64,000 bases of DNA from Fallopia convolvulus. Taxonomy: Eukaryota > Streptophyta > Magnoliopsida > Caryophyllales > Polygonaceae. The stretch covers positions 24,617,742-24,681,741 of the forward strand of contig OZ024720.1 in NCBI GenBank assembly GCA_964016875.1, written 5' to 3'. Position 1 is the stretch's first letter. Every line of letters begins with the position of its first letter. The notes below the pieces were generated by a model. The model saw only the letters and a program-made list of their open reading frames with translations. It made no database searches and was not told where the DNA came from. Positions 10,643-23,959 of the stretch are shown piece by piece. Made by a program: the position numbers and the translations under genes.

Positions 10643-12248
10643 TAGGTGGTGGCAAATTCTGATCCGACCCGAAATAACCGACCGAACAACCCAATTCGAA
10701 GACCGACCGCTATCCAAAAAAATTTACAAAATGAAATCTGAAACCGACCCGATCTGACCGATTCTAACCAGAACCCGAAAGCAACCCGGTTAAAAAGCAA
10801 CTCGAAACCGATTATATCCGAAAAGACCAACCCGATACATACCCGAATCTGAGCAACCCGAACCCATTTGTACCCGAACCGATTGTACTTGAGACCTGGA
10901 ATAAGATCTCATTTATGATTAATGTAAGATCATTAAATATAATAGGTGAAATAATTATTTGAATATTGGATTGAAATCATTTTAATATCTTATTTGTTAT
11001 TAATAGAGTTTTTTTTGCCAAAAACCACCTGTTAATGTATGATTTTTTTTAAGAAACCACCTTTTAAAACTTTCTTTAAGTAAAAACACCTTTTATAATA
11101 CAAACACTCAATTTAAACCACCTTAAGTTATTTTCCGGCCAAAATTTACCTTAATTGGACCAAAATGCCCTTTTGAATTTATTTTATTTTCTTTTTAATA
11201 ATTCTTCTATACAAAATAATTAAACAATTTAATTATTTTTAAAAAAATAAGTTGGTGTAGTTTTTTGTATAACATCGCCTTACTTTTTTTTTATAAATAA
11301 TTTAGTTTTTTTGTAGAAATGAATAATTAAAAAAAATAAAAATATGTTTGAAAGGGCATTTCACTGCAATTAGAGTATAATTTTACCGGAAAATCACTTA
11401 AGGTGGTTCAATTTGAGTGTATGCATTATAGTAGGTGTTTTTACTTAATGAAAATCACTTAAGGTGGTTCAATTATTATTTATGAACTGAGATCATTATA
11501 AATTATTGGAGTATAACATCATATAATCATTAGTTGTAACATGTAATTTGTAGATTGTAATATCATAAGAATTTTTTATGCATATAAAATCTTACTTATG
11601 TTTAATATCATATAATCGTTACTTGTGATTTGTGAATATTATATCTTACGAATTTGTAAATTGTGATCATCTATTTATTTGGTTGAATGTTCATCGGTCA
11701 AATATTAATTGAATTATTCTACAAATGGTAAATGCCTATTTCATCTTTAAAAACTCAATATCAAATTCAAATTCAAATTCAAATACTATATTATAAATAC
11801 AGCGATTCTTAATATTATCATGACACATTCATTAAATTCATGTAATTTTTATCACTTCAATAAAGTTATTTTGAACTCTTAATATCGATTTCAACCAAAA
11901 TTCAGACAAGGCCTAATTCAACCAAAATTTGATTTAAACGAACACCGATTTAACCGAACTGATTCAACGGAGATCCGATTCACCTTAAATCCGATTCAAT
12001 CAAAAATTGCAAAAACTGACTCAACCCGAAACCGACATGAAAAATCCGACTAAACTGAAACCCGGATTTGCTTAACCGATTTTGACGCGATAACCCCGAT
12101 TTAACCGACAATTAACACATCCAACCAGATCCGACCTGACCTGAAATACCCGATTATATATCGCACCCGTTACTAATCGAAACCTGATTGATCCGAAATC
12201 CGAATAACACTACCGCAATCCGACCGATTTACCGAATTGCCACCCCTA
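10643..12248. mobile_element. hAT-like non-autonomous DNA element, 1.6 kb
   Basis: It interrupts a satellite monomer. The left end TAGGTGGTGGCAAATTC and the reverse complement of the right end, TAGGGGTGGCAATTC, form imperfect terminal inverted repeats. The flanks GGCATAAT (10,635-10,642) and GGCATAAG (12,249-12,256) agree in 7 of 8 bases, as expected of an 8-bp hAT target duplication. Both sub-terminal regions (about 10,660-10,880 and 11,900-12,240) are packed with degenerate ACCGACCCGAA-type repeats. No transposase frame is visible, so it would depend on an enzyme encoded elsewhere. Superfamily is inferred from end sequence and duplication length. Confidence 0.7.
11078..11456. repeat. Long inverted repeat (MITE or foldback) nested in the hAT-like element
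   Basis: The arm at 11,078-11,174 is complementary, with scattered mismatches, to 11,351-11,456. A loop of about 180 bp, very AT-rich, separates them. ACCACCTTAAGT...TTTTCCGG is recognisable in both arms. A GAAAATCACTTAAGGTGG unit is duplicated at about 11,389 and 11,460. It may be an older element nested inside the hAT-like one. Its own ends are not clear. Confidence 0.7.
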
Positions 12249-15200
12249 GGCATAAGCATAAATAATGAGGATACTATCAAGCCAATAAGCACTTTCTGCA
12301 CTACAAAATCAAGAATGATCGGATAAAATCATAAATTCAAACCTAGAAACGAAATGTCATATTTAGGAGTGCCATTTACATGGACATTTCATCGAACATT
12401 TGGCGTGCAATGTTAGATCTCAAGTCATTTTAAAGGCAAAAGGAAAAAAAACAGGTGAATTTTAAGGACATCTAGGCATAAGTATAAAGAATGAGGATAA
12501 TATCAAGCCAATAAGCACGTTCTGCACTAGAAAATCAAGAATGGTCGGATAAAAGCATAAATTAAAACCTAGAAACCGAATGCCATATTTAGGAGTGATA
12601 TTTAAATGGACATTTCATCGAACACTTGGAGTGTAATGTTAGATCACAAGTCATTTTAAAGGCAAAAGGAAAAAAACAAGAGAACTTTAAAGACATCTAG
12701 GCTTAAGCATAAAGAATGAGGATAGTATCTAGCCAATAAACACGTTCTGCACTTCAAAATCAAGACCGATCGAATAAAAACATAAATTTGAACCAAGAAA
12801 CCGAATGCCACATTTAGGAGTGAAATTTACATGGACATTTCATCGAACACTTGGCGTGTAATGTTACATCACAAGTTAATTTGTAAAGGCAAAAGGAGGA
12901 AAATTAAGTAAACTTTAACGACATCTAGGTATAAACATAAAGATGCAGGAGAGTATCAAGCCAATAAGCACATTCTGCAATACAAAATTAAGACCGATCG
13001 AATAAAAGCATAAATTCGAACCTTGAAAGTGAATGCCACATTTAGGAGTGATGTTTACATGGACATTTCATCGAACACTTGGCGTGCAATGTTAGATCAC
13101 AAGTCATTTTAAAGGCAAAAGGAGAAAAAACAAGTGAACCTTAAAGACATCTAGGCCTAAGCATAAAGAATGAGGATAGTGTCTTGCCAATAAGCACGTT
13201 CTGCACTTCAAAACCAAGACCGGTCGAATAAAAACATAAATTGGAACCAAGAAACCGAATGCTACATTTAGGAGTGACATTTACATGGACATTTCATCGA
13301 ACACTTGGCGTGTAATGTTACATCACCAGTTAATTTGTAAAGGCAAAAGGGGAAAAATTAAGTGAACTTTAAATACATCAAGGTATAAGTATAAAGATGG
13401 AGGATAGTATCAAGCCAATAAGCACATTCTGCACTACAAAATCAAGACCGATCAAATAAAAGCATAAATTCGAACCTAGTAACCGAACTCCACATTGAGG
13501 AGCGACATTTACATAGACATTTAGTCGAACACTTAGCGTGCAATATTAGATCACAAGTCATTTTTAAGGCAAAAGGAGAAAAAAACAAGTGAACTGTAAA
13601 GACATCTAGGTATAGGCATAAAGAATGAGGACATTATCTAGCTAATAAGCACGTTCTACACTACAAAATCAATACTGATCGGGTAAAAGCATAAATTCGA
13701 ACATTGAAACCGAATGCCATATTTAGGAGTGACATTTACATGGACATTTCATCGAACACTTGGCGTGTAATGTTACATCACAAGTTAATTTGTAAAGGCA
13801 AAAGGAGAAACATTAAGTGAACTTTAAAGACATCGACGTATAATCATAAAGATGAAGGATAATATCAAGCCAATAAGCACAATCTACAATACAAAATCAA
13901 GACCGATTGAATAAAAGCATAAATTCGAACCTAGAAACTGATTGCCACATTTAGGAGTGACCTTTACAGGGACATTTCATCGAACACTTGGCGTGCAATG
14001 TTATATCACAAGTCATTTTAAAGGAAAAAGGACAAAAAAACAAGTGAACTTTAAAGACATCTAGGCATAAGCATACAAAATGAGGATTGTATCTAGCCAA
14101 TAAACACGTTCTGCACTACAAAATCAAGACTGATTGGATAATAGAATAAATTCAAACCTAGAACCCGAATTCGATATTTAGGACTGACATTTACATGGAC
14201 ATTTCATCGAACACTTGGCGTGTAATGTTACATCACAAGTTAATTTGTAAAGGCAAAAGGAGAAAAATTAAGTGAACTTTAAAGACATCTAGGTATAATC
14301 ATAAAGATGAAGGATAATATCAAGCCAATAAGCACAATCTACAATACAAAATCAAGACCGATTGAATAAAAGCATAAATTCGAGCCTAGAAACTGAATGC
14401 CACATTTAGGAGTGACCTTTACATGAACATTTCATTCAACACTTGGCGTGCAGTGTTAGAGCCCAAGTCATTTTAAAGGAAAAAGAACGAAAAAACAAGT
14501 GAACTTTAAAGACATCTAGGCATAAGCATACAAAATGAGGATTGTATCTAGCCAATAAACATGTTCTGCACTACAAAATCAAGACTGATTGGATAATAGA
14601 ATAAATTCGAACCTAGAACCCGAATTCCATATTTAGGACTGACATTTACATGGACATTTCATCGAACACTTGGCGTGTAATGTTACATCACAAGTTAATT
14701 TGTAAAGGCAAAAGGAGAAAAATTAAGTGAACTTTAAAGACATCTAGGTATAATCATAAAGATGAAGGATAATATCAAGCCAATAAGCACAATCTACAAT
14801 ACAAAATCAAGACCGATTGAATAAAAGCATAAATTCGAGCCTAGAAACTGAATGCCACATTTAGGAGTGACCTTTACATGAACATTTCATTGAACACTTG
14901 GCATGCAGTGTTAGAGCACAAGTCATTTTAAAGGAAAAAGGACGAAAAAACAAGTGAACTTTAAAGACATCTAGGCATAAGCATAAAGAATGAGGATAGT
15001 ATCTAGCCAGTAAACATGTTCTGCACTACAAAATCAAGACTGATCGGATAAAAGAATCTATTAAAACCTAGAACCCGAATTCCTTATATGGGACTGACAT
15101 TTACATGGACATTTCATCGAACACTTGGCGTGTAATGTTACATCACAAGTTAATTTGTAAAGGCAAAAGGAGAAAAATTAAGTTAACTTTAAAGATATCT

Positions 15201-18200
15201 AGGTATAAGCATAAAGATGCAGGATAGTATCAAGCCAATAAGCACATTCAACAATACAAAATCAAGACCGATCAAATAAAAGCATAAATTCGAACCTAGA
15301 AACTGAATGCCACATTTAGGAGTGACCTTTACATGGACATTTCATCGAACACTTGGCGTGCAATGTTAGATCACAAGTCATTTTAAAGGAAAAAGGACGA
15401 AAAAACAAGTGATCTTTAAAGACATGTAGGCATAAGCATAAAGAATGAGGATAGTATCTAGCCAATAAACACCTTCTGCACTACAAAATCAAGACTGATC
15501 GGATAAAAGAATAAATTCGAACCTAGAACCCGAATGCCATATTTAGGACAGACATTTAAATGGACATTTCATCGAACACTTGGCGTGCAATGTTAGATCA
15601 CAAGTCATTTTAAAGGCAAAAGAAGAAAAAACAGGTGAACTTTAAAGACATCTAGGCATAAGCATAAAGAATGAGGATAGCATCAAGCCAATAAGCACGT
15701 TCTGCATTACTTTTCATCGAACATTTGGTGTGCAATGTTAGATCTCAAGTCAATTTTTAAAGGCAAAAGGAGAAAAACAAGTGAACTTTAATTACATCTA
15801 GGCATAAGCATAATAAATGAAGATAGTATCAAGCCAATAAGCACATTCTACACTAGAAAATCAAGACCGATCGAATGAAAGCTTAAATTCAAACGTAGAA
15901 TCCGAATGCCACATTTAGGAGTGACATTCACATTTCATCAATCACTTGGCGTGCAATGTTAGATCGCAAGTCTTTTAAGGCAAAAGGAGAAAAATCAAGT
16001 GAACTTTACAGACATCTAGGCATAAGGAAAAGAATGAGGATGGTATCCTGCCAATAAGGACATTCTTCACTTTAAAATCAAGACCGATCGAATAAAAAAT
16101 AAATTTCAACCTAGAAACCCAATGCCACATTTAGGAGTGACATTTGCATGAATATTACATCGAAAACTTGGCATGTAATTTTACATCACAAGTTAATTTG
16201 TAAAGGAAAAAGCAGAAAAAATGAGTGACTTTAAAGACATCTAGGTATAAGCATTAAGATGGATGATAGTATCAAGCCCATAAGCACATTCTACACTACA
16301 AAATCAAGACCGATCGAACAAAAACATAAATTAGACCCTAGAAACCGAATGCCACATTTAGGAGTGACATTTACATGGACATTTCATCGAACACTTGGCG
16401 TGCAGTGTTAGGTCACAAGTCATTTTAAAGGCAAAAGGACAAAAAACAAGTGAAATTTAAAGACATCTAGGCATAAACCTAAAGAATGAGGATATTATCA
16501 AGCCAGTAAGCACATTCTACACTACAAATTCAAGACCGATCGAATAAAATCATAAATTTGAACCTAGAAACCGAATGCCACATTTAAAAGTGACATTTAC
16601 ATGGACATTTCATCGAAACACATCGCGTGGAATGTTAGATCACAAGTCATTTTGAAGGCAAAACGAGAAAAAACAGGTGAACTTTAAAGACCTCTAGGCA
16701 TAAGCATAAAGAATGAGGATAGTATCAAGCCAATAAGCACGTTCTGCACTACAAAATCAAGAATGATCGGATAAAAGCATAAATTCAAACCTAGAAACCG
16801 AATGCCATATTTAGTAGTGACATTTTCATGGACATTTCATCGAACATTTGGCGTGCAATGTTAGATCTCAAGTCAATTTTTAAAGGCAAAAGGAGAAAAA
16901 CAAGTGAACTTTAAAGACATCTAGGCATAAGCTTAAAGAATGGGGATAGTATCAAGCCAATAAGCACATTCTACACTATAAAATCAAGACCGATCGAATA
17001 AAAGCATAAATTGAAACCTAGAAACCGAATGCCACATTTAGGAGTGACACTTACATGGACATTTCATCGAACACTTGGCGTGCAATGTTAGATCACAAGT
17101 CATCTTAAAGGCAAAAGGAGAAAAAACAAGTAACTTTAATGACATCTAGGCATAAGCATAAAGAATGAGGATAGTATCTAGCCAATAAGCACGTCCTACA
17201 CTACAAAATCAAGACTGATCGGATAAAAGCATAAATTCGAACCTTGAAACCGAATGCCATATTTAGGAGTGACATTTACATGGACATTTTATCGAACACT
17301 TGGCGTGTAATGTTACATCACAAGTTAATTTGTAAAGGAAAAAGGAGAAAAATTAAGTGAACTTTAACGACATCTAGGTATAAGCATAAAGATGCAAGAG
17401 AGTATCAAGCCAATAAGCACATTCTGCAATACAAAATTAAGACGGATCGAATAAAAGCATAAATTCGAACCTAGAAACTGAATGCCACATTTAGGAGTGA
17501 CGTTTACATGGACATTTCGTCGAACACTTGGCATGCAATGTTATACCACAAGTCATCTTAAACGCAAAAGGAGAAAAAATAAGTGAACTTTAAAGTCATG
17601 TAGGCATAAGCATAAAGAATGAGGATAGTATCAAGCCAATAATCACATTCTACGGTACAAAATCATGACCGATCTTATAAAAGCATAAATTCGAACCAAG
17701 AAATCGAATGCCACATTTAGGAGTGACATTTACATGGATATTCATCGAACACTTGGCGTGCAATGTTGGATCACAAGTCAATTTTTAAAGGCAAAAGGAC
17801 AAAAAACAAGTGAACTTTAAAGACATCTAGGCATAATCATAAAGAATGAGGATAATATCAAGCGAATAAGCACGTTCTGCTCTATAAAATCAAGAACAAT
17901 CGAATAAAAGCATAAATTCGAACCTAGAAACAGAATGCAACATTTAGGAGTGACATTTACATGACATTTCATCGAACACTTGGCGTAGAATGTTAGATCA
18001 CAAGTCAATTTTTAAAGGCAAAAGGAGAAAAAACAAGTGAACATTAAAGACATCTAGGCATAAGCATAAAGAATGACGATAGTATCAAGACAATAAGCAC
18101 ATTCTACACCACAGATCCTAGACCGATCGAGTAAAAGCATAAATTCAAACCTAGAAACCGACTTCCACATTTAGCAGTGACATTTATATGGACATTTCAT

Positions 18201-18280
18201 CGAACACATGGCGTGAAGTGTTTGATCATAAATCATTTTAAAGGGAAAAGGACAAAAAAGAATTGAACTTTAAAGACATC
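12249..18280 (+). repeat. Satellite array 2
   Basis: About 26 monomers in the same orientation as array 1. Two subtypes alternate in part of it: one reads GGCATAAGCATAAAGAATGA, the other GGTATAAGCATAAAGATG(C/G)A with TTAATTTGTAAAGG near its end. The final monomer has unusual variants (CACCACAGATCCTAGACCG, CGATCGAGTAAAAGC, TTTAGCAGTGACATTTATAT) that recur before gypsy copy 2. A truncated monomer lies at about 15,700. There are no genes. Confidence 0.97.
13640..15440 (+). repeat. 455-bp higher-order repeat (satellite dimers)
   Basis: The landmark GATGAAGGATAATATCAAGC occurs at 13,851, 14,306 and 14,761, and its variant GATGCAGGATAGTATCAAGC at 15,216. Each step is exactly 455 bp, two monomers, and alternates the two subtypes. 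Outer limits are approximate. Confidence 0.85.
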
Positions 18281-19679
18281 TGATGTCACACTTTTTAGTT
18301 AGTTTTTGTGGGTCATTCTGTAGTTAGGTTAAGTCTTTTCTAGATCTCTTGTGTTGATTGGCATATGATTTTGTCCCTCTTTCAAGAATTGGAGTCGTTT
18401 GTGCTTGTTTGTTGTCTTTGTAGGTGTTTGAAGCATTGAGGAGGAGATATCCTGGGTTTTTCAGCTTTCTAGGAGGTGGCATTGAGTAGAAGTTTTTGGA
18501 GCTTTGATGTATTTCAAAAAGGAAGATTGCAAGATGAAGATGTCTTAGAAGGAGCTTAAGGAAGTCTAAGAAGACCAAGAACATTTAAAGAAGAAACATT
18601 GAAGAAGAGCCAAGCTTTGGGACAAGTTTCGAGCAAAGAAGTGAAGAGATCAAGTGGTGGCTAGGGTCGTTACCGACCCACTTTGGGTCGATACCGAGCG
18701 CCCTCTGAGGCTTGCGGGAAGAAACTAGCGTCTTAAGTTAGGTTTTAATAGTTGTTTTATTTATGGGTCTTTTAAGATAGAATTTAGTTGCCTTTGGCGA
18801 ACATTCCTACTACTATATAAAAGGGCCTTAGGGTGCCTTTTCTGTGGGGGACGGATATCAAGTCGTTATTCTAGGATTATAAACTCATTTTCTAATCTCT
18901 TGGACGATTTTGAGAGAGATTTGGAAGATTGTTTGGTGATTTGTAAGTTTGTTCTTTCGATTGAAGTTTGCTTTGTTTTTGAATCATGTCTTCTCTCTGC
19001 TCTTAGATTGTTGATTGCATGATGACTTGTGAGTAGTCTACGTTTCTAGGGTTGGGGTGAAACCCAACATGGTTATGTATGATAAAATCTTAAATCTTTG
19101 ATCAAAGCCTTTCCTTTAATCTCTATCCTTTATCCTTCTTGTTTGTTCTTAATTCCTTGATGAAAGTTGAGGCAAGTTCATATTCATGATTGAGTCGAAA
19201 GATTAAATTGTGAATTTGGATAATTATTGGGTTGAAGCGAAAGTTAAAAACCTTTAGATAACAAGTAGGATTGCAAGTTTCTATCTTTATAAAAGTTGAG
19301 ATATGTGCTTGTTTATTTGTGGAGAAAGTCATTCATGAGATTATTGGTTGGTTGATCTTTGATTCGTGTTTGCATGCATAGCTTTGTTGTGGTGGATCCT
19401 TTGTCCTAGATCTTTTTTATATTAATTTTTGGAGTTTTTGTCGTTACCCAGTTAGGTCGTTACCAACCCCCCATAGGTCGGTACAGTGTGTTCTGTTTTC
19501 CCAGTTTTTTTCATGAGTTTGTGTGTTGTGTTGCAGGTCGTTACCGACCCTGACTAAGTTCGATACCAAGCCTCTCCTGAGTGTGTTTTGTTTTGTTTTT
19601 GCTTCGTTCTTGTTAGGATTGATTGCTAGACTTTGATTCTTCTAATTCCCGTGGACGAACCTGACTTCGCTATACTCTG
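18281..19679 (+). repeat. 5' LTR of gypsy copy 1, 3' end deleted
   Basis: It is homologous to the 1,495-bp LTR of copy 2 and begins TGATG. It stops after CTATACTCTG, where copy 2 continues with the last 59 bp of LTR plus PBS and leader. Paired 21-22-bp-spaced palindromic motifs lie at 18,665/18,686, 19,455/19,476 and 19,536/19,558. Confidence 0.88.
18814..18821 (+). promoter_or_regulatory. LTR TATA box, gypsy copy 1
   Basis: TATATAAA in an LTR stretch (CTACTACTATATAAAAGGGC) kept unchanged in the LTRs of copy 2. With no PBS left, any transcript from it could not be reverse-transcribed normally. Confidence 0.6.
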
Positions 19680-19779
19680 CAGGTGTATGCCCTCTAGTTC
19701 ATGAAGGGGAGTCGACTATTTTCCTTTTGATCTCGAAATCGAGAGAACCCTTCATCACAGGCTAAGAGAACGAAGAGCA

Positions 19780-22374
19780 ATGGCTAATGCTGGGGAAATT
19801 GCTCGAAAGATGCCTGACCGTCACCTTCAAATGGAAGGTATTCAATGAGAGCGCGATGCTCAAGCTGCTGCTGCGCAGAGAGAGAGAGGCCGCCGCCCGT
19901 CTGCAAGAACAACTCAATGCTATTCCGCGAAACGCAAAGCAATACATGCATCCAGGATTTAGGGTTCCCGAATCCGCAATTGTGCTCCTTGCAATTGAGC
20001 TCGCCTTTGAGATTATGTCTCACTTCATCACTCTTATCAAGAGATCTCAATTTGAGGGCAAGCCTACCGAGTGCCCCATGGAGCATATCAAGAACTTCAT
20101 CGACCTATGTGACACCATCGCTGCCGATGACGTGTCACATGAATATGTGCTCTTGAAGGCGTTCAAGTGGTCTTTGGCCGGAAAGGCGCTTAGTTGGCTC
20201 GAAAGATTACCTCCTAGGTCAATTACTACATGAAAGTCTTTGCAGGACCTGTTCCTGATGAAGTTCTTTCCATCGACCAAGACTACGGAGCTAAGAAAAC
20301 GCATCACTTCTTATCATCAACTTCCTAATGAGACTTTTGTGGAGACTTGGGAGCGATTCAAGGAACTTCTTCGACAATGTCCTACTCATGGAAAACCACC
20401 CTATGTGCTTCAGGAAATCTTCTTCCAAGGGATTAACGCCGCTACAAAGGACCGCATCAACCTTCACACTGATTACGGGTTCATTGAGATGGATCCCGAT
20501 GAAGCTTGGGCTTTGATGGACAAACACAATAACACTGATGCAATGTATGGCACCCAACAAGCCGTCAAGGTTCCAATGAAGAAGCTTTATGATCCTAAAG
20601 CCGAACCGATTGATCAAGATGTGAGGTTTCAATTCATGCAAGATGAGATCAACCGACTCAAGAAGCAAGTAGGATACTTCAAATCCACCGCTCCGCCTTG
20701 TCAAGAATGTTGTTCCCAATCTCATACCACCGCTTCTTGTACAAACGTGGATCAAGTTTGAGCATCCGAGGCTTATGCGGAGGCGAACTATATGCGAGGG
20801 CCCTACCGAGGCCAAAACTTTATCGAGGAAGTAACAACAACAACAATTATCCTCAATGGAACAACAATGGCCAAGGCCAAGGATTTCCACCTCCCCCGCA
20901 AGAGCAAAGAGTCCCTTTTTATAGACCTCCTGGTTACCAAGAGCCACCAGCTTGGGCGCAAGGTCTCCTCGAGGAAATCAATGGCGTCCGCACCGATCTT
21001 AAAGGAGTTCAAAACCAATTGGGAGACTTCGAAGCATGGAGGAAGAATGTGAACTCCCAACTTGGTGAGCTAGCAGCTCAAATTCCACGACCCCAAGGGC
21101 GATTACCTGGTCATCCCGATGGAAAACCAAGAGGTCATATTGCTGCGGTCCACCTGAGGAGCGGAAAGAAGTTACCAGGGCAAGACACAAGCAAGAAGGT
21201 GGCGGACGCAAGAGAACCAACCTAGTTAAAGGGAGGTCGTTACTGACCCATCCAAAGTCGTAACTGACCCTTCCCCCACTACAGAGGAGGTCTTTGTCGA
21301 CCCTCCCCAGGTCATGACCGACCCTCTTCCCGGTGTTCCTACATCCGTTCCCTCTACATCAACAACGAAGGTGCTTCCTTTCCCATCCAAGAAGGCCAAG
21401 GATTCCACTGAAGGGAAATTCAAATGTTTTGTGCAGGTTCTTCAAGGGCTCAACATCACCATCCCTTTCTCCGAAGCCTTGAGTGAGATGCCCGCGTACA
21501 CGAAATTCCTTAAAGAGATCTTGTCCAAGAAGCGGTCGATGTCCGAGTTGACCGATGAGGTGCGATCTCTAGAACTCCCGGAGAAACTTGACCATCCGGG
21601 AAAGTTTGCTATTACTATTGGTATAGGTTCTCATCGCTTCAAAGATTTGTGTGACCTTGGTGCGAGTGCTAGTCTCCTTCCCCTTTCTATATGGTCGAAA
21701 ACCAACATGGTTCCTTTGGTCCCGGTGAACATGAGGCTTTATATGGCGGACGACTCTTGTGTGAAGCCAACCGGTGTTGTCGACGACCACCCTATTCAAG
21801 TCGGCAATTCTTTGTGCCCAATGATTTTATTATTATGAAGATGCTGGAAGACCCCGTCGTCCCGATCATTCTTGGGCAACCATTCCTTGCAACAGCCGGA
21901 GCTATCATTGATGTGAAGAAGGGCCACCTTACTTTTGAGATCGGCAATGAGGTGGTTGAGTTCCGGTTCAATCAAACGATGAAAGAGATCGATGAGACTA
22001 TGGAGGTCAAGATGTTGTACACCCGCTCAGATTACATTGACTGCGAAGATCCGATCGTGCGCTTGCTTAGAGCTTGTACGAGGGAAGATGAAGACGAGGA
22101 GGACTTTGCAGGGGCGTTACCGACCCAGCATAGGTCGGTACCGACCTCACCACGCTCGACTCCTACCCCAATTCCGCTCGTTTCGGAGGACTTTGCATAT
22201 ACTTATGGCCCGGTAACGACTCCCTCATGGTCGGAACCGACCCTTTTGGAAGTAGATGACGAAGAGCAACTCTTGACCGAAGGAGGTGACTTCAAGGAGC
22301 TATTCAAGATGGAGAAGGATGATGACATTGTTACACCACCACCACCTACTTCGGAGCATAAGACTCTCCCCTAG
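19780..22374 (+). pseudogene. Gag-protease region of gypsy copy 1, broken
   Basis: It starts with an ATG at 19,780 (MANAGEIARKM). Capsid-type sequence covers about 19,900-20,600, followed by a CCHC zinc knuckle (C-x2-C-x4-H-x4-C) at 20,699-20,740, a Gln/Asn/Pro-rich linker, the AAVHLRSGKKLPG motif, and a retropepsin active site DLGAS at 21,653-21,667 followed by the IILGQPFLATAGA flap-side motif. Lesions: a frameshift in a GA run near 19,880; TGA at 20,231 where the minus-strand relative has Trp; a stop at 20,759; frameshifts near 20,815 and 21,800; a stop and frame change near 21,223. Repeated heptads of the form (V/M)xTDPxx near 21,235-21,330 are the translation of the 21-bp palindromic repeats. 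Confidence 0.85.
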
Positions 22375-22377
22375 TCT

Positions 22378-23877
22378 TTGAGGCATGTATTTCTTGGCCC
22401 AAATTCTACTTTTCTCGTAATTGTTAATGCTAACCATAATGCGGAAGAAGTTGGAAAGTTGCTTGATGTGCTTAGGACTCATAGGAAGGCCACTGGGTAC
22501 TCACTTGACGACTTGAGTGGTCTTTCACCTTCTTTGTGCATGCATCGTATTTTTCTTGAAGAAGGTCATAGGCCAACCATAGAACATCAACGAAGGCTTA
22601 ACCCAAACATGAAGGAAGTGGTAAAGAAAGAGATCTTGAGAATGTCTGATGCGGGTATCATCTTTCCAATTTCAGATAGTAAGTGGGTAAGCCCGGTTCA
22701 TGTTTTGCCTAAGAATAATGGTCATACTGTTGTTGAAAATGAAAAGGGCGAGTTGATTCCTACTAGGACTACCACTAGTTGGCGTATGTGCATTGATTAT
22801 AGGAAGCTTAATAGTGCCACTAGAAAGGATCACTATCCCTTGCCCTTTATTGACCAAGTGCGAGAGAGATTAGCTTTGCATGACTATTTTTGTTATCTCG
22901 ACGACTATAGTGGTTTTTGGCAGGTTCCGATACATCCCGATGATCAAGAGAAGACCACCTTCACGTGTATGATGGCTATCTTACACGTGAAGATGTAGGA
23001 GGATGCCATTCGGGAATTGCAATGCCCCAGCTACCTTTCAAAGGTGTATGATGGCTATCTTCTCCGACATGATTGAGGACATCGTGGAGGTGTTTATGGA
23101 TGATTTCTCGGTTTACGGTACGACTTTTGACTCTTGTCTTGCTAATTTGGCTAGAGACCTTAAGAGATGTGAAGAGACTAACCTTGTGCTTAATTAGGAG
23201 AAGTGTCACTTTATGGTTCAAGAAGGGATTGTCTTAGGTCATATAGTGTCTAAAAGGGGAATTGAAGTTGACAAGGCTAAAATTGAATTGATTGAAAAAT
23301 TGCCACCCCCTACTTCTGTGAAAGATGTTAGGAGTTTCTAGGTCATGCCGGGTTTTATAGGAGGTTCATACAAGATTTCTCTAAGATTACTAAACCATTT
23401 ACTAACCTATTAATGAAGGATGTTGTGTTTAAGTTTTCTTCCGATTGTCATAAAGCTTTTCATAGGATCCGGGATGAACTTGTGTCGGCCCCTATCATGC
23501 AACCTTCGGATTGGACACTTCCCTTCGAGATCATGTGTGAAGCTAGTGATTATGTCATGGGCGCGGTTCTTGGGCAAAGGAAAGAGAAGAAGCTTCATGG
23601 TATCTACTATGCGAGCAAGATGCTCGATGAGGCCCAATGCAAGTACACCACTACGAATAAGGAGTTCCTCGTGGTGGTGTTTTCTTTTGAGAAGTTCTGG
23701 TCATACTTGGTGGGCTCAAAGGTAATCGTCCACACCAATCATGAAGCTATCCGTTACCTTGTGTACAAGAAGGATGCCAAGCCAAGATTACTCCGATGGA
23801 TGCTCCTATTGCAAGAGTTCGACCTTGAGATACGAGACAAGAAAGGAGAGGACAATCTTGTGGCGGACCACCTTTAG
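22378..23877 (+). pseudogene. Reverse transcriptase and RNase H of gypsy copy 1, broken
   Basis: RT motifs read in order: RRLNPNMKEVV, WRMCIDYRKLN, YLDDYSGF with PIHPDDQEKTTF, then CNAPATFQRCM and the catalytic FMDDF at 23,093-23,107. RNase H follows with CEASDYVMGAVLGQ, YYASKMLDEAQ, TTTNKEFLVVVF and the ADHL end. Lesions: a garbled, frame-shifted stretch at about 22,970-23,045, where an 18-bp segment (GTGTATGATGGCTATCTT) occurs twice; a stop at about 23,195; a frameshift near 23,340; a stop at 23,875. It cannot yield an intact enzyme, but it is the only RT of this family in the window, since copy 2 lost it. Confidence 0.88.
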
Positions 23878-23959
23878 GGTTACCCATTGAGCACATCACG
23901 GAGTCCGGAGATGCGGTACCCATCAATGACTCTCGCCTGGATAAAACCCTCTTGAGCAA

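Noticed and set aside
17817..18008. Minus-strand ORFs of about 63 residues that recur in the satellite (also 31,421-31,612 and 55,803-55,994)
   Set aside because: They recur because the satellite recurs. They have no start context or domain and vary freely with monomer changes.
18324..18584. Minus-strand ORF of 86 residues in the gypsy LTR (93 residues at 31,943-32,224)
   Set aside because: It is LTR sequence antisense to the element, low-complexity and changed by an indel between copies.
19123..19332. Minus-strand ORF of 69 residues kept identical at 32,763-32,972
   Set aside because: It lies inside the LTR, and its conservation is explained by the recent duplication of the whole element.
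20291..20947. Minus-strand ORF of 218 residues opposite gag of copy 1 (171 residues at 34,248-34,763)
   Set aside because: It is antisense to a recognisable capsid and zinc-knuckle region and has no domain of its own.
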